NCBI GenBank assembly: GCA_023101885.1
Contig: JALPQD010000639.1
Span: 1 to 64,000, forward strand
Direction of reading: 5' to 3'
Source of the DNA: Typhlomys cinereus
Taxonomy: Eukaryota; Chordata; Mammalia; Rodentia; Platacanthomyidae
DNA: 64,000 nt
The notes beneath the pieces are model-generated. The model did no database searches. It was given only the letters and a program-made list of their open reading frames with translations, and was not told where the DNA came from. The position numbers were made by a program, and so were the translations under genes. Below are positions 48,160 to 59,739 of this stretch, piece after piece (position 1 is the first letter of the stretch; every line of letters begins with the position of its first letter).

Positions 48160-51000
48160 TAGGGTAGCTGCTAGTGATCCTCTCATAGTCTCAATGATAA
48201 GGCTTTTAAGTAACATGAGAATAAATATAATCATCTGTCCTCAACTACAGTAATTTTAAAACATTAGTTAATAAAATATTTTAATGCAGTATTTGCAAAA
48301 AGTATGACTTTAAAGATTAAAATATATTCATTTGAAAAAACAACAAAAAGTCCTGAGACAAAGTAAAGAGGATCAACAATATTCATTCATTGTTCACTGT
48401 TGAAAAATCAGAATGAGTAAAAATATTATAAAAAAGAAAATTAACCAATGACCCATGGTCCAAAGAACATCTGATAATATCATATTTGGGATCATTTAAT
48501 GTCTAATTTTGGTAATTTACAGAATAAAAACTGCTGTTTATTAGTACAACATAAAAAGTTTAATGTAGGTTCAGTCTTTCTTAAGGCATTTTGTATAAGT
48601 TTTTAAAAAATCTCTGTCTAGTTTTGATTAAAGAGAGTCTTATGGTAGCCTCGTCCTCCTTTGCTCTGTCTCTACCATGACCCTTAGGGTGGGTCCTTTT
48701 CTTTCTTGTCCCCGGGACACTTTGCCATCCATCTTCCATTTTCTCTGGTCTCAGTAATCAGTTTTTCCCTGGTAAAATACTTAGAGAGGCAGAAGTCAAA
48801 TGTGTCCCATTTGATGAAAAGTCCACGAACTTTTTCAGTATAGATACATAAAAGTAACAGGCTAAACTTTGTGAGACAAAAGATAAAATCCTGGAAATTA
48901 TTTCTGTACTTATAATAAGAAAGAAAGGGAGTTTTCATACCTTTTAGCTGACAAAATTTAAATGTAATAACAGCAATTCAATGCTATAGTATTTGATAAT
49001 TTTGAGTGACTACAAAACATTTTCATACATGTTTCCCAATGACAAAAATTTATGATTCTCTTTTGTTTGGGGCACTAGTGTAACATTTTGTTTAAATGGA
49101 ATTCAAAGTTAATGTACCCCATCAAAGTCAATTACAGTCATCTGCTAATGTTACCTGAAACGAGATTTTATCTATTATCTAGTTCATCTTTTAAAATGTC
49201 TGTTCATATAAAAAGACTCGCTAAATGATGCTACCAGCCCACTAACTCGTGATTTCAATATTAAAAACTTGAAATACATTACCAAAATTCTCTGATATTA
49301 TTCTTTGATATAGTCTTTCAGCTTATTGTTGTATTTCAGATGAATAATTTCCAACCGAAAGTTAAGCCCAAGGTTTTTCATTTGCATGGTTCAATGGATT
49401 TAGAAATATGATCTTTTCTTTTCAATTACAGGGAAATATAAAAAGTGTGGATGGAACTCTAGTTTCAGTTCAGAAAATATACATATTGCAAAATTAGTTT
49501 TGGGATGTAAATTTTGACTCTTGATCTTTGCCAGCATTGACCTGCCATTGCCATTGAAGACAACATTAATTACTAAAATGACTATGCTGTAATGTGAGTT
49601 TCACATACAAACTATCATCTTGCAATTTTACATGGAATTTGTTGAAAAATGTTTGAGTTTCAAGAAAAGCCAACTTCCAATGTTATTTCGTATCCAACAA
49701 TACTTACTGAAGACAGTTCTTGATCAAGAAAATCTTGGGCACAGAGAAAGTTCATAGACAGAGGTCATCCCTTGCTCTTCCCACCATTAGTTTCAACTTG
49801 ACAGATTCCATTTTATAGAGCAATGAATCAGTCCTCTCTCAGCTATGTTTGAAAATACTTTCTCCTATATTAATCCCATAGACTGTTGTTCATAGATCAT
49901 AAAGTTTCAGTATTATCAAACTGAGAATTGATCTTTCAAGCAAATTCTAATTCAATAATAAGGAAAACCATGAAAAGCAATTTCCTTTAGTTTTAATTGA
50001 TGTCTTTCCTATTGCTATGATCAAATATGGTTTTTTTTAATTCTCCATTTGTCAGCGGGTAAGCAATTGAGTTCCTTGGGCTACACCTTGATTTTTCTTT
50101 CTTTCTTTTTTTTTTTTTTGCTTTGTATAATTCCAGCACAATAATATAATTAACAGATATTGTCAGATTTTCCTGATGGTTGCTTTTTTTTTAATTGAAA
50201 ATACTGTAGCACATATTTTGTCTGGAAATGTTGACTTTAACTGAATTTTTAGCACAGCTATAGCATTTTTTATATTAAACAAATAAAATCTTCCACTATC
50301 TAGTTAGAAATGAGAAAATTCACATTCTGCTGTGTTTTAAAAAGCTCAAAATCTGATTTTCTCTTTTGCTTTAGTTTTGACATGATGGGAACACACTAGT
50401 AGTTTATGCAATGCATGTGTTGTAGCAAGAGACGTGGCATTTAAATGCTGTTGAGTTATAATTGTATCACTGGGATTTTCAGGATGAAAGAAGGACTACT
50501 TCCAGCGTAGTCTCTCTCACAACTGCTTATGTTGTAGGACAGCACACAAACGAGGCATGCACAATAAGTGTGATCTATAATACCTGAACAAACACAGATC
50601 ATAGTGGTATTCAGTTATGATTTTGAATATGAACATGAAATTTGAATGTAATATGATTTTCATATATAAGATATTTTTAACTCGATTTCTTTTAAACTAA
50701 AAATATTGCATTGCGGACATTTATCTTTCATTTTCCAAAAAAGGAGTAGAAAAGAAGAATTTTTAGTATAATACTCTAAAAACGCTTGGAACTCATGGTC
50801 AAAATTAGTTTTTCTAGGATTTTTAAAAAATATTAGCCCTCCCATCAGTCTACTTTTGTACTGAGATATGAAGAAAGAACTAATCAGTCTTCTTTTGGAT
50901 TTAGGGTTAATATGCTTTAATACTGTTGTGAAAATATTTATCGACAGTTCTCCTTACTTCAGTAAAAGTAGGCTATATACTCAATCAGTAACCGTTGGAC
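48160..51000. other. Unassigned AT-rich stretch
   Basis: No gene, RNA gene or named repeat is recognised. Poly-T runs near 50105-50120 and 50185-50195 may be tails of decayed retroelements. Confidence 0.4.
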
Positions 51001-51006
51001 ATTTTT

Positions 51007-51381
51007 CAAATATCTGGACTGTTCAACTTTATCAATGGTTACAGTATGATGTTATTGTACATTCATTATACATATGTATCACATGTAAATTAAACCTTTT
51101 TCTGTCATGTATCCTCGTGTCTTTTTTTTGCATTTCTTTCCCCAAATAAAACTCTTCTTAAGGAAAAAAGCATACTCAGAGTTACAAGTAAATATACAAA
51201 TTATGTGTAATATGTCATAAAAACATTGAGGTATATTTATTAAAACCTGTTTACATCCATACTGAGCCCAAATATCTGGGCTATTCAATCTTATCAATGT
51301 ACATAGTGCTAATATGTTATTATACATGTGCTCTATACACATTATATATAAATCGAATCTTTTTCCATATTGAAATATGTC
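51007..51381. repeat. Diverged tandem duplication, period about 262 bp
   Basis: 51007-51115 and 51269-51381 share CAAATATCTGG, a CTATTCAA/CTGTTCAA block, TTATCAATG, ATGTTATT and the TAAATTAAACCTTTTTC/TAAATCGAATCTTTTTC block in the same order. Confidence 0.75.
51131..51226 (+). repeat. Dispersed duplicate (partner at 53573-53665)
   Basis: CATTTCTTTCCCCAAATAAA, CTCTTCTTAAG, CTCAGAGTTACAAGTAAAT and the AAATTATGTGTAATATGT block recur at 53573-53665 with moderate divergence. Confidence 0.85.
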
Positions 51382-51399
51382 CTGCAAATACTTGTTTTT

Positions 51400-52769
51400 G
51401 TGGAGGAAGAGCCTGAAGAAAGTATATGGAGGCCTTGTTTCTCATCAAGAGAAAGGTGAGCTGATTGTCCTATGCAAGATATCTTGGGGTGACACTGTCC
51501 TCAGGTGACATGGGTCATGTTCTCTGAGGAAAGCAATAGTAGTATTTATTTTCCTAAAAGCACAGGCTGAAGTAAAGATGAAAAGATAAAAAGAGTATTT
51601 AATAATACTCTTGCATATGTACATGCATGCATGCATGTGCTTGCAATGTGTTTGTATTAGTCATGTTAGAGCCCATGTTGATGGAAATGAACTGCTAGAT
51701 GATCTACTTTGAAAAGAAGGAAATTTTCCAGTGCACAACATACCCACCTTAATTAAAGTAATAATTATGTGTGATCACATAACTATAGTGCATCCCAACT
51801 TTTTGGACTATGGAGATTTTCATTTGACCATCAACACTGACCAATATTTGATCAAGTCTCTCATTTGACCTGCTACACATACAATAGACCATAATCAGAA
51901 ACTCCTGCCTATTCACAAAACCAAAGAGGGAAAAGTAAGGAATGAAGAACCTAAGTGATTTCTTTAGGAAAATGTGATTTTAAAAAAAGAGCAAAGGCAG
52001 GAAGAAGAGGATTTTGTGAGGATTGACATATAAAAGGATAAGCAGTTTCATTAGATGCATTAGAAGTTCCAGTGTTCCTTCCTTCTCATTTCATTAGCAC
52101 TCATGAATATACCCATCTCATCTGATCTTTATATGTCAGCATGGTTAATATGGTGAAATCTGGTAATACAAGGTAGTTTGTGGGGTTAGATGGAGAAATG
52201 AGCAAATGGCTTTGTGGAGTCTCTTTTCTTCAGAAAACAGGTATTTCTGATCTTTAGAGGATTACTTAATTCTTTGTACATATTGGCCATTTGATGCCCT
52301 AGGTGCTTTTGCAATTCTATGTGTATAGTGAACTACAGGGAACACAGGTGCATCTTCTCTGCTGAATTGAAGATTTACTTCACATGTTGCTGCCTTGTAT
52401 TAGTTTTTCCTGAAATGTGAATCAGAGTCCCACATGGCCCAGAGGCAGATCTCAGAGGCTGAAGGCTCTTAGTCATTTTCAGAATCACACTGTGACAAAC
52501 TGGCCTTTTGCTCTTACTCCATCACAAGTGTACAGTGGAGTTTTCCAGATACATGACATATGACATCATCACAGATGAACGCTAAAGTAAATAGGAGATT
52601 CCAGATGTTCTCTGTTAAACCTGACATTACAGAGATTTGCAAAAAGGAAAAACAATGCAATGATGCCACTCTTCTCATCAAGTTATGTTTGCATCAGAAG
52701 ATGTGACTAATTTTTATAAATGCGCTAGTTATAATGCGAAGTATGTTCATGTCACTTGGAGTATTGTTA
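51400..52769. other. Unassigned stretch
   Basis: No gene is recognised. There is an alternating CATGCATG tract near 51616-51640. Confidence 0.4.
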
Positions 52770-53272
52770 GCGTAGCATATCCATCCTATTTATTTTTTAT
52801 TATTTATTTATTTATTATTTATTCCTTTGAGTGAGGTAGGAAGACAGGTGCAATGTTTTCATAGCTTTTTTTTATTTTATTTATTTTTTATTATTATTAT
52901 ACTTTGTATGTGCGCGCCTCTTGTCTGTTGGGTGTGTATGTTGTGTATGTTATGTGTGAGGAATTCGCGACACCACGACGCTCCACTCCTCTGCCCCGGG
53001 ATTCAAGCTCCCCTACCAGGACCAGAAGCGCAGGCCGCCCTGGTCTGCCTGCGTCTATAATGGTGGGATCCCATTCGGCTTCCGCCTCAAGCGGAGCTTA
53101 ACCCTGAGCCACCTCTCCAGCCTGTGTTCCATAGCTTCTATATGGAGGTCAGAAACCAACTTTTAAAATCAATTTCCTCTTTCTATCATGTGAACTTTTG
53201 GGGATTGAGCACAGGTTGCTAGGTTTTCAAGCAGACTTCTTATCCACTAAGCCAACTTGTAAGCTCAGTTTC
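52770..53272 (-). mobile_element. Older tRNA-headed SINE, split by a younger SINE
   Basis: Its T-rich tail side lies at 52770-52853. Its body and head continue at 53138-53272 (GGAGGTCAGAAACCAACTTT, GGGATTGAGCACAGGTTGC). The interruption is the CpG-rich SINE at 52868-53123. Confidence 0.6.
52868..53123 (-). mobile_element. CpG-rich tRNA-derived SINE, copy 1
   Basis: On the minus strand it starts GGCTGGAGAGGTGGCTCAGG, runs through a GC-rich body (CTGGTCCTGGTAGGGGAGC, then CCCGGGGCAGAGGAG), and ends A-rich. An imperfect direct repeat (TTCATAGCTT at about 52858 against TTCCATAGCTT at 53127) flanks it. It shares its body with 53984-54278. I do not recognise the family as mouse B2. Confidence 0.85.
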
Positions 53273-53572
53273 TTTTCCTTCTATTTTTAACAGTTTTTGA
53301 ACATATTTGCTACATGGAATGAGGTAGGGAGCTAACTTTTTCCCCCTTATATCATTATCTTGCTTATTCACTGAATAATCTTTCCTTTCACAACCATTTG
53401 AAATGCATCTCTATCATACATAGACACTCCAATATACACTATTGTTTATGGGTTTTCTATTTTATTACACTGATCTTCTAGTCTAACAAAATAATAGAAT
53501 TTTAGAGTACTGAAGCTATATGACACATTTTAATGTAGAGCACACCAAAGGCACCCTCATGATTCCTTCTTA

Positions 53573-53665
53573 CATTTCTTTGCCCAAATAAAATTCTTCT
53601 TAAGAATTTTATGTTCAGAGTTACAAGTAAGTATATGAATTAGTTGTAAAATGTAATCAAAGACA
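53573..53665 (+). repeat. Dispersed duplicate (partner at 51131-51226)
   Basis: CATTTCTTTGCCCAAATAAA, TTCTTCTTAAG and TCAGAGTTACAAGTAAGTAT repeat the element seen 2.4 kb to the left. Confidence 0.85.
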
Positions 53666-53859
53666 TAAGGTTTTGTGAACACAGCCAGCCTGTGTTTCTT
53701 AGTCAAAGTTTTTACTGTTTCACAAGGAGTACAAGAGATCCATATAGGATTAATATGTTTCTTTTTCCTAATGTTTACTTACATTAGTATTTTCTCCTCA
53801 AGTCACTAGCAAGTCTTTAATAAGTTTTTTGCTTACTTAATTAAAATATATTAATTTTA

Positions 53860-54022
53860 CAATGTAGGTTTTATTATGATATTTTCATACATGTGCATAA
53901 TGTATTTTGATCATATTTACTACACATTAACCTCTCTTTTCTCCTCCTACTCCTGGTGGTCATTCTTCCATACTACCCACTTCATTTTTTTTTTATTCAA
54001 TTGTGCATTTGTGCGTGCATGG

Positions 54023-54070
<48 letters not shown>

Positions 54071-54665
54071 AATCACGGGCGAATTCGGGAACCACCATGG
54101 ATGCCTCCACCTCCTCCTTGTTTACTCTGCCCCGGGATTCACAGGCTCCGCCCTACCAGGACCAGAAAAGCAGGCCGCCCTGCTTCCACCTGGCGTCTAT
54201 AAGTGGGGTCTAGGATCCGAACTCAGGACCTTCTGCCTGCAAGGCAGAAGCTTAACCCCTGAGCCACCTCTCCAGCCCCATACTACCCATTTATATATTC
54301 ATATTTTTTGTTTGTCTATTATCAAATGAACTTCATTAGACCTGCTTACAGAAGTGTGGGCGAAGAGTCATTTATAAGAACATGGATATCTCACCATTGG
54401 CTATAGCACTAAAGAAAATATCTCTCTCTCTCCCTTTCCAACCATTAACTGTCTGTAGATTCTCAGATAGCCCTTCCATGATATGATATTAATGGATCAA
54501 TCTTGTGCAAGTAATTATAGCTGCTGTGAATTCAAGAGTATAAAGGCTAAGTCATGGCTAAAAGACAACATTCTACCACAATCCATTCCCTGCTCCTACA
54601 TTCTTTCTGACCCTCTTCCACTCTATTTCTGGAGCCTTAGATGAGTGGCATAAATGTCTAATTTA
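53860..54665 (-). mobile_element. Old L1 3' UTR, interrupted by a SINE
   Basis: The left part (ACAATGTAGGTTTTATTATG, ATATTTTCATACATGTGC, TTTGATCATATTTACTAC) and the right part (AATCCATTCCCTGCTCCTAC, ATTCTTTCTGACCCTC, TCTGGAGCCTTAGA) are the antisense of a rodent L1 3' UTR. The SINE at 53984-54278 splits it. Confidence 0.7.
53984..54278 (-). mobile_element. CpG-rich tRNA-derived SINE, copy 2
   Basis: The most complete copy. On the minus strand the A box lies within GGCTCAGGGGTTAAGC (54265-54250) and the B box is GTTCGGATCCT (54222-54212). The body includes GCAGGGCGGCCTGCTTTTCT, CTGGTCCTGGTAGGGCGG and AATCCCGGGGCAGAGT. The tail includes (CA)n (54029-54069 on the plus strand as TG). CATACTACCCA occurs on both sides (53969-53979 and 54279-54289), so the target-site duplication is visible. 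Many CpGs remain, which suggests recent insertion. Confidence 0.9.
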
Positions 54666-55794
54666 TCAGCTACTCCTTTAAGAAAGATAATTACTGCATT
54701 AAAAAAATCACCTAGTTTTCATTTTCATATGCTCTTTAAAGTAGTAATGAAAACAACCACTCTTGTTTGAAACCAGGGTGCCTTATTTTATGCTGTCATG
54801 ATTATGTGGAAACGTGCTTTGGGAGTTTTCTCTCCTCTTGCTTTGTAACAGAAGCAGAGAATAACATGAAATGAGACAATATGAATTTGGCAATGTCATG
54901 AAAGACTCCTGTCTCCAAAATGATGGCTTAGCTTTTTCACATAAAATTTAAAACACACTAACAAGTAACAGCTAGCTACGTTGAGTATATATAAAGAAAA
55001 ACAACAACAACTTTACTTTTAGGATTTATTTTGACAGGCTACTTCATAGTGTCCTGCTGTTTTAATTATTCAACAATTATTTAATCATTAAGTAACTATC
55101 CAAAAATTTATTTATTTTTCCTAACTATTCCTTGAATATCTTAGAAGAAGCATAATTGAATTTATGTAACATGAGGTTGCATGTACACCGTCAATATGCT
55201 CCTTTACATGAATGCTGTTTGTACTCACTGCTTTTGGCCTTCTATATAAAATGCCTTGGTATAGCTAGCTTATTCTACATTTTACTGACTTCAAAAATTC
55301 TAAGAGTTTCCTGTAGTCTGTTGGCCTTCTTCTACTTTCTTCTCTTTTTTGCCTAGAATCTTCTGTGCAGTGATATCAAATATCTATGAAGAAATGCAAT
55401 ATTTCCAGAGAAAGGATTTTCTTGTTGCAAAAGAAATCTTTCTTGAAACAGGAAATCATTTTTACTTGACCACATTTTTGGTTCCAAATCTGAAAGATTT
55501 GAGAAATCTTATTTCACTGCATTTTGATGTTAGTAAAATGAAGGCTTTTATATCTAGTCTAGACGTGTTTTGGGGAATTATTACTTTCAGAGAGTGATAT
55601 ATGCTGCTATTTTATAGAGTATTATCTGATACATGTGAAGGTATTATGTTCCTTCTTCCATAAAATAAACAGTGTATGCAAAAGAATAGAGCCATAGATT
55701 ACAAATAAATAAAGCTTGAGTGATAACAGTGACATATAAGATAAATAAAATTATGTCATTACTCCATGGAAAACTGCTTTTTATTTTAAAATTT
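54666..55794. other. Unassigned stretch
   Basis: No gene is established. An acceptor-like tract at 55325-55355 precedes an open frame of 82 codons (55349-55597), but no good donor or known domain is present. Confidence 0.4.
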
Positions 55795-56168
55795 GTTAAT
55801 TTTCAGGCATAATATTAGGTTTCATTATGATATCTTTGGACAACTTAACAGGTACACCGATCCCCTCCCTCCCTCCCTCCACCCTCCACCCCTCTGTGCC
55901 CCTCTCCCCTCTCCCCTCCCTCCCTATCCCCCAGTGCCTCCCCCTCCCATCCCCAGAGCATCCTTTAATGTGCATGCCAGACTCTCCTCTGGGTCCTCCA
56001 CTCCAATGAGGTGCAAGGACCCAGGGGCATTTCCCAGAACCCTTTCCTATGTTCCTCTAAAGCATAGGAACACTACTGTGGCTGTCAATCCCTTGCCTCC
56101 AAGAATCCTAGTGCCTTTAGCCCATGCTAGACTTTGTGGGGTCAATAATGTGTTGGACATTGTGCAGA
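55795..56168 (-). mobile_element. L1 3' UTR fragment, 5'-truncated
   Basis: Colinear with the 3' UTR of the full-length L1 (9061-9425): AACTTAACAGGTACACCGAT, a CCCTCCCTCCC tract, GTGCATGCCAGACTCTCC, CAAGGACCCAGGGGCATTTC, CTTGCCTCCAAGAATCC and GTGTTGGACATTGTGCAG. It stops near 56168, so only about 370 bp was copied. Diverged by indels and substitutions, it is older than the two large copies. Confidence 0.9.
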
Positions 56169-56199
56169 AAAATCTGTTTTTTAATACCCTTGTCTCATC

Positions 56200-58480
56200 T
56201 TTTGCCCTCATTCACTGATCTCTGTATCCTTCCTTCTTCTGAAAAACTGTTTTGAAGTGTTTTTGGATTGATGTGCTTATTTCTAGATGTAAAAATTACT
56301 TTTATAAATTACAAAGCATTTAGAATATAAAGGATATGACTCACAATTATAATGTTTTTATTTGGTTTATATTGATAAACCTGACAGGGGGACTATATGG
56401 ACCCAAGTAGTGCATGGCAAGGTCACAGAATCTATAGAAAATTGACTGAAATACAATCATATCACAAGGGGCTGGCTAACATTGTGCTTCTGCTTTGTTT
56501 GTGGGCAACACTAATGGGAATGGCTGGAATCCAAACTAAATGCTTATCATTTGCGAAACCTATTTTCATGCTCCCCAGGGTTGCATTTTTTAGTTCCTTT
56601 GATATGGCCAACTTGAGAAACGGAATCAAAAACAAATGCATATTTGTATTTCTTTCTGGAGTGTGCCATGTGTTTGTGAGGCACAGGAAGGAGAATCCCT
56701 ACATCTTCTGAGGAATTGAGTTTGAATCTTCCTGAAAGAGAATGGGGAGCTTGGACATGTTTGCAGCTATGGTGGTCATGAGTACTCATCCCCAGGGAAA
56801 GAGGATTCTAGGGCCGCACAGAGGGGGTTTTCTGGACTGTGCAAGGTGATGCCCTCTGTTATTAAACCGTCCAGACTCTCACACTACTCAGGGAGCTCTG
56901 TACATGATAGGCACTTGAGGGAAGGGCTTTTCCTCCCTCCACTCTATTCCCTGTTCCAGTTTTTCCATCAGTAGTATTTCCTGCAGCATCCACAGCATTT
57001 AAGATGTTGTCACAGCCTATGAATGACTATGCGAAGTAGAAATGTTATAAACCACCCTACCTGCAGGGGAAGTTGCATTGAGCTTTCAGGACTCAAGGGA
57101 AGTAGGACCAATCAGTACAATGGAGGGCAATAGATACTCATCTTCTGGAAGATGGATGCCATTGGCGCTACTGCCTGGTCAGAAACCGCTAGAAGCTGTA
57201 AATCAGTGAGTGCAGAGAGAAGTGTTAAAAGTAGTGTAAAACAAGTTGCCTGGATTTGTGTTATTTGGTAACACAAACCAAACATAAACCAAAGCAAAGT
57301 ACTTGACTCTCTTTGTCACAAAGTTTAAAAGCAGTTGACTTAGAACTGAGGGTAAAAAGGTGTGGACTAAAGGAAAGATGGACTCGCGGTTTATAAGTTG
57401 CTTTTGTGAATGCAGCTTGCTGTTGTGCGTTCACTGTGAGTTGGCACATTATTATTATACTGCATCTCTTCTGGCTCAGTTTTAAAGATGAACAATTTGT
57501 TTTTAAAATGCTGGTGCTTGGGGGATGTGCCAGCCCACACAATTCAATCCATGTAGGTGTGGGTTACATCAGTATCAAGGAGTCCAACACTGAAGAATTT
57601 CTAAGCACAATACAAATTGCACAGAACTAAGTACAAAGGAGGACATTTATCTGCAATTCAGGGTTTCCATTTCATTCCTTCCTGAAGGGTTGTTCTGACA
57701 GGGAACTATGCTTATATTCATTTTTCCAGCTTATGCCAGGTATCTCCATTCAGAAAATATCCATTTATCAAAGGGTCATTTTGACCATATTACAATGAAA
57801 TTCAAGCCAGGAATACTTGGTATTCACATGGTTTTCTCAGGGTACCCTAAGTGAATTTCCTCTAAGGATTCAGAATCTCCTAAAGAAAGTTACAATAACA
57901 GACAATTCCTGTCACCAGTCAGACTGATAACTGTGGCAAATGCATGTGGCCAGGTGTAAATTCAACCTAGAGCACTGTTTAGCAAAGGACTTGAAAACTG
58001 TCTCCTTAAAATTTCAGTTCCAGCATTTCCTTGGCCAATGTTGGAGACTCCTATTTCAAGTTCAACACTCTGGTGTGCCAACTTAAGCTCTCAAGTGCTC
58101 TCTCCAAAGCGACTATCTCACTAGCATCTTTCCCTTTGAAAAAAGAAAGTAGTTTAGGATATTGGGAGTTGCTTGTTTACTGGAAATATATTCTGGGAAC
58201 TAAATGGTGAAAAGAAGTGCCTTCTCAAAGTGCCTAGTATGAAGCCTGAAGAGACAATGTCTGATAGTAAAGCCAGCCTCTGTATCCTGAGATTTTTAGC
58301 TACCACCACTAAGATGACATCTTCATTAAGTCATCTGTAATGGAAAAAATCTCATTATCTTTTCAATAAATGAAAATTCTGAAGATGCAGACAGTCTGAA
58401 TGCAGAAAAGAAAGCACTAATAAATTCTTCAACAGTTACACACGTTTATCTCTACAGCAAAATTCATTACAAGCTGTGTG
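56200..58480. other. Unassigned stretch
   Basis: No gene or confidently named repeat. The frames present are short and lack recognisable domains. Confidence 0.4.
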
Positions 58481-58494
58481 TGTGTGTGTTTTTC

Positions 58495-58710
58495 TCTGCA
58501 GTTACTTGCTAAATGCACACTCATGGAGCAGGTACTATATTTTCCCACTTTCTACTCTATTTTATCCTCACCAAAACCCTATAATGTAGGAGTGTGACAT
58601 TTGCAGATAGAGAAGATGACATAAAGTTAGTAAAACCCATGAGCCACATGGCTAGCAAAGAGAAGACTATCTGTTTCTAAAGCCCATTGCTTAGCTTTCA
58701 TTGTATATTG
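58495..58710 (+). mobile_element. MIR SINE relic
   Basis: GGAGCAGGTACTATATTTTC, TTATCCTCACCAAAACCCTA, CATTTGCAGATAGAGAAGAT and GAGCCACATGGCTAGCAAAG follow the MIR order. Confidence 0.8.
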
Positions 58711-58784
58711 TCAATATGGTAAGGAGGTCTCACACACAGAAATGCTTGAGAAGTGATCATCAACAGGAGTAACAACTGTTTATT

Positions 58785-59000
58785 TATTTTAAGTTTGGGT
58801 CTCGTGTAGTCTAGACTGGCCCGGAGCCTTTTAATAGTCAAGGATAATTTTAAACTACTGATCTACTTGCCTCTAACTTCTGAGTGCTGCTGGAGTTACA
58901 GATATGTATCGGTATACCTAGTTTATGTAGTATCGGGGATTGAACCCAAGGCTTTGTGCATACTAGGTAAGTATATCATCAACAGAACTACATATCGAGG
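58785..59000 (-). mobile_element. B4 (ID-B1 dimer) SINE
   Basis: The left part is antisense B1 (GTCTAGACTGGCCCGGAGCC, ACTTCTGAGTGCTGCTGGAG). The right part is antisense ID (GGGGATTGAACCCAAGGCTT, TGTGCATACTAGGTAAG, AGAACTACATATCGAGGCCC). That order is the expected B4 dimer on the minus strand. Confidence 0.8.
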
Positions 59001-59009
59001 CCCTAATTT

Positions 59010-59150
59010 TTTTGATATAGTCTTACTACGTAGTCCACACAGTCTCCAAAATCACTATATAGTTTAGGCTTGGCCTCAAGCATACTGCCCTCTTGTCTCA
59101 GATTTTCAAGTGCTGGAATGAGAGACATGCACCACTGTGCCCTGCCTAAT
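59010..59150 (-). mobile_element. B1 SINE
   Basis: TAGTTTAGGCTTGGCCTCAA, then TTTTCAAGTGCTGGAATGAG and CATGCACCACTGTGCCCTGC is antisense B1. Confidence 0.8.
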
Positions 59151-59154
59151 CATA

Positions 59155-59447
59155 GTATTTATTTATTTATTTATTTATTTATTTATTTTTGGCATATGTG
59201 TGTATACGTGCAAAAGGGGACTTAAGTGTTTCAGTGGTGACCAAACATGACATCAAGAATCATCCTGGATTGCTCTAATTCTTTACTGTTTTGCTGTTGG
59301 GTTTCTCAGACTCTGCCTTCCAGGTTTAGAATTATAGGTAACTGCCATTTTCCCCCAGCATTTTTTTTATAGGACCTGCTGATCTAATCTCAGATCCTTT
59401 TGCTTTCAAGACAAAGGCTTTAACCCCTGAACCATCTCCTCAGATTC
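59155..59447 (-). mobile_element. CpG-rich tRNA-derived SINE family, copy 3 (older)
   Basis: Same layout as 53984-54278 but decayed: a TTTA-repeat tail (59157-59188), GGAATCATCC-like and CTCTGCCTTCCAGG blocks, and a head ending AACCCCTGAACCATCTCCTC. CpGs have mostly gone. Confidence 0.75.
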
Positions 59448-59454
59448 TTCACAT

Positions 59455-59730
59455 ATTTTATTTAATTCAATAAAATGTTTTGCATGTGTTTGTGCAAAAG
59501 GACACTTGGATGTGTGCTGTGTGCCTGTGGAGACCCAAGGGAGATATTGGGAATCATCCTGGATCTCCTTACTGGTTCACTCCGGAGTTTCCCAGGCTTT
59601 GTCTTCCAGGGCCAGAAGTGTAGACCACTGTCATGTCCACCAGGCAGTTTTAATGGGATCTGGACTCTGAACTCAGGTCCTTTTGCTTTTGGGGCAAAAG
59701 CTTTAGCCCCTGAGCCACCTCTCCAGTTCT
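59455..59730 (-). mobile_element. tRNA-derived SINE family, copy 4 (older)
   Basis: Adjacent to copy 3 in the same orientation. GGGAATCATCCTGGATCTCC, TTTGTCTTCCAGGGCCAGAA, CTCTGAACTCAGGTCC and CCCCTGAGCCACCTCTCCAG align with copies 1 and 2. Confidence 0.8.
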
Positions 59731-59739
59731 CTTTCACTG

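Noticed and set aside
55349..55597. 82-codon frame preceded by a pyrimidine-rich acceptor-like tract
   Set aside because: It has no good donor site or known domain, and its amino-acid make-up is not distinctive. Kept only as a note.
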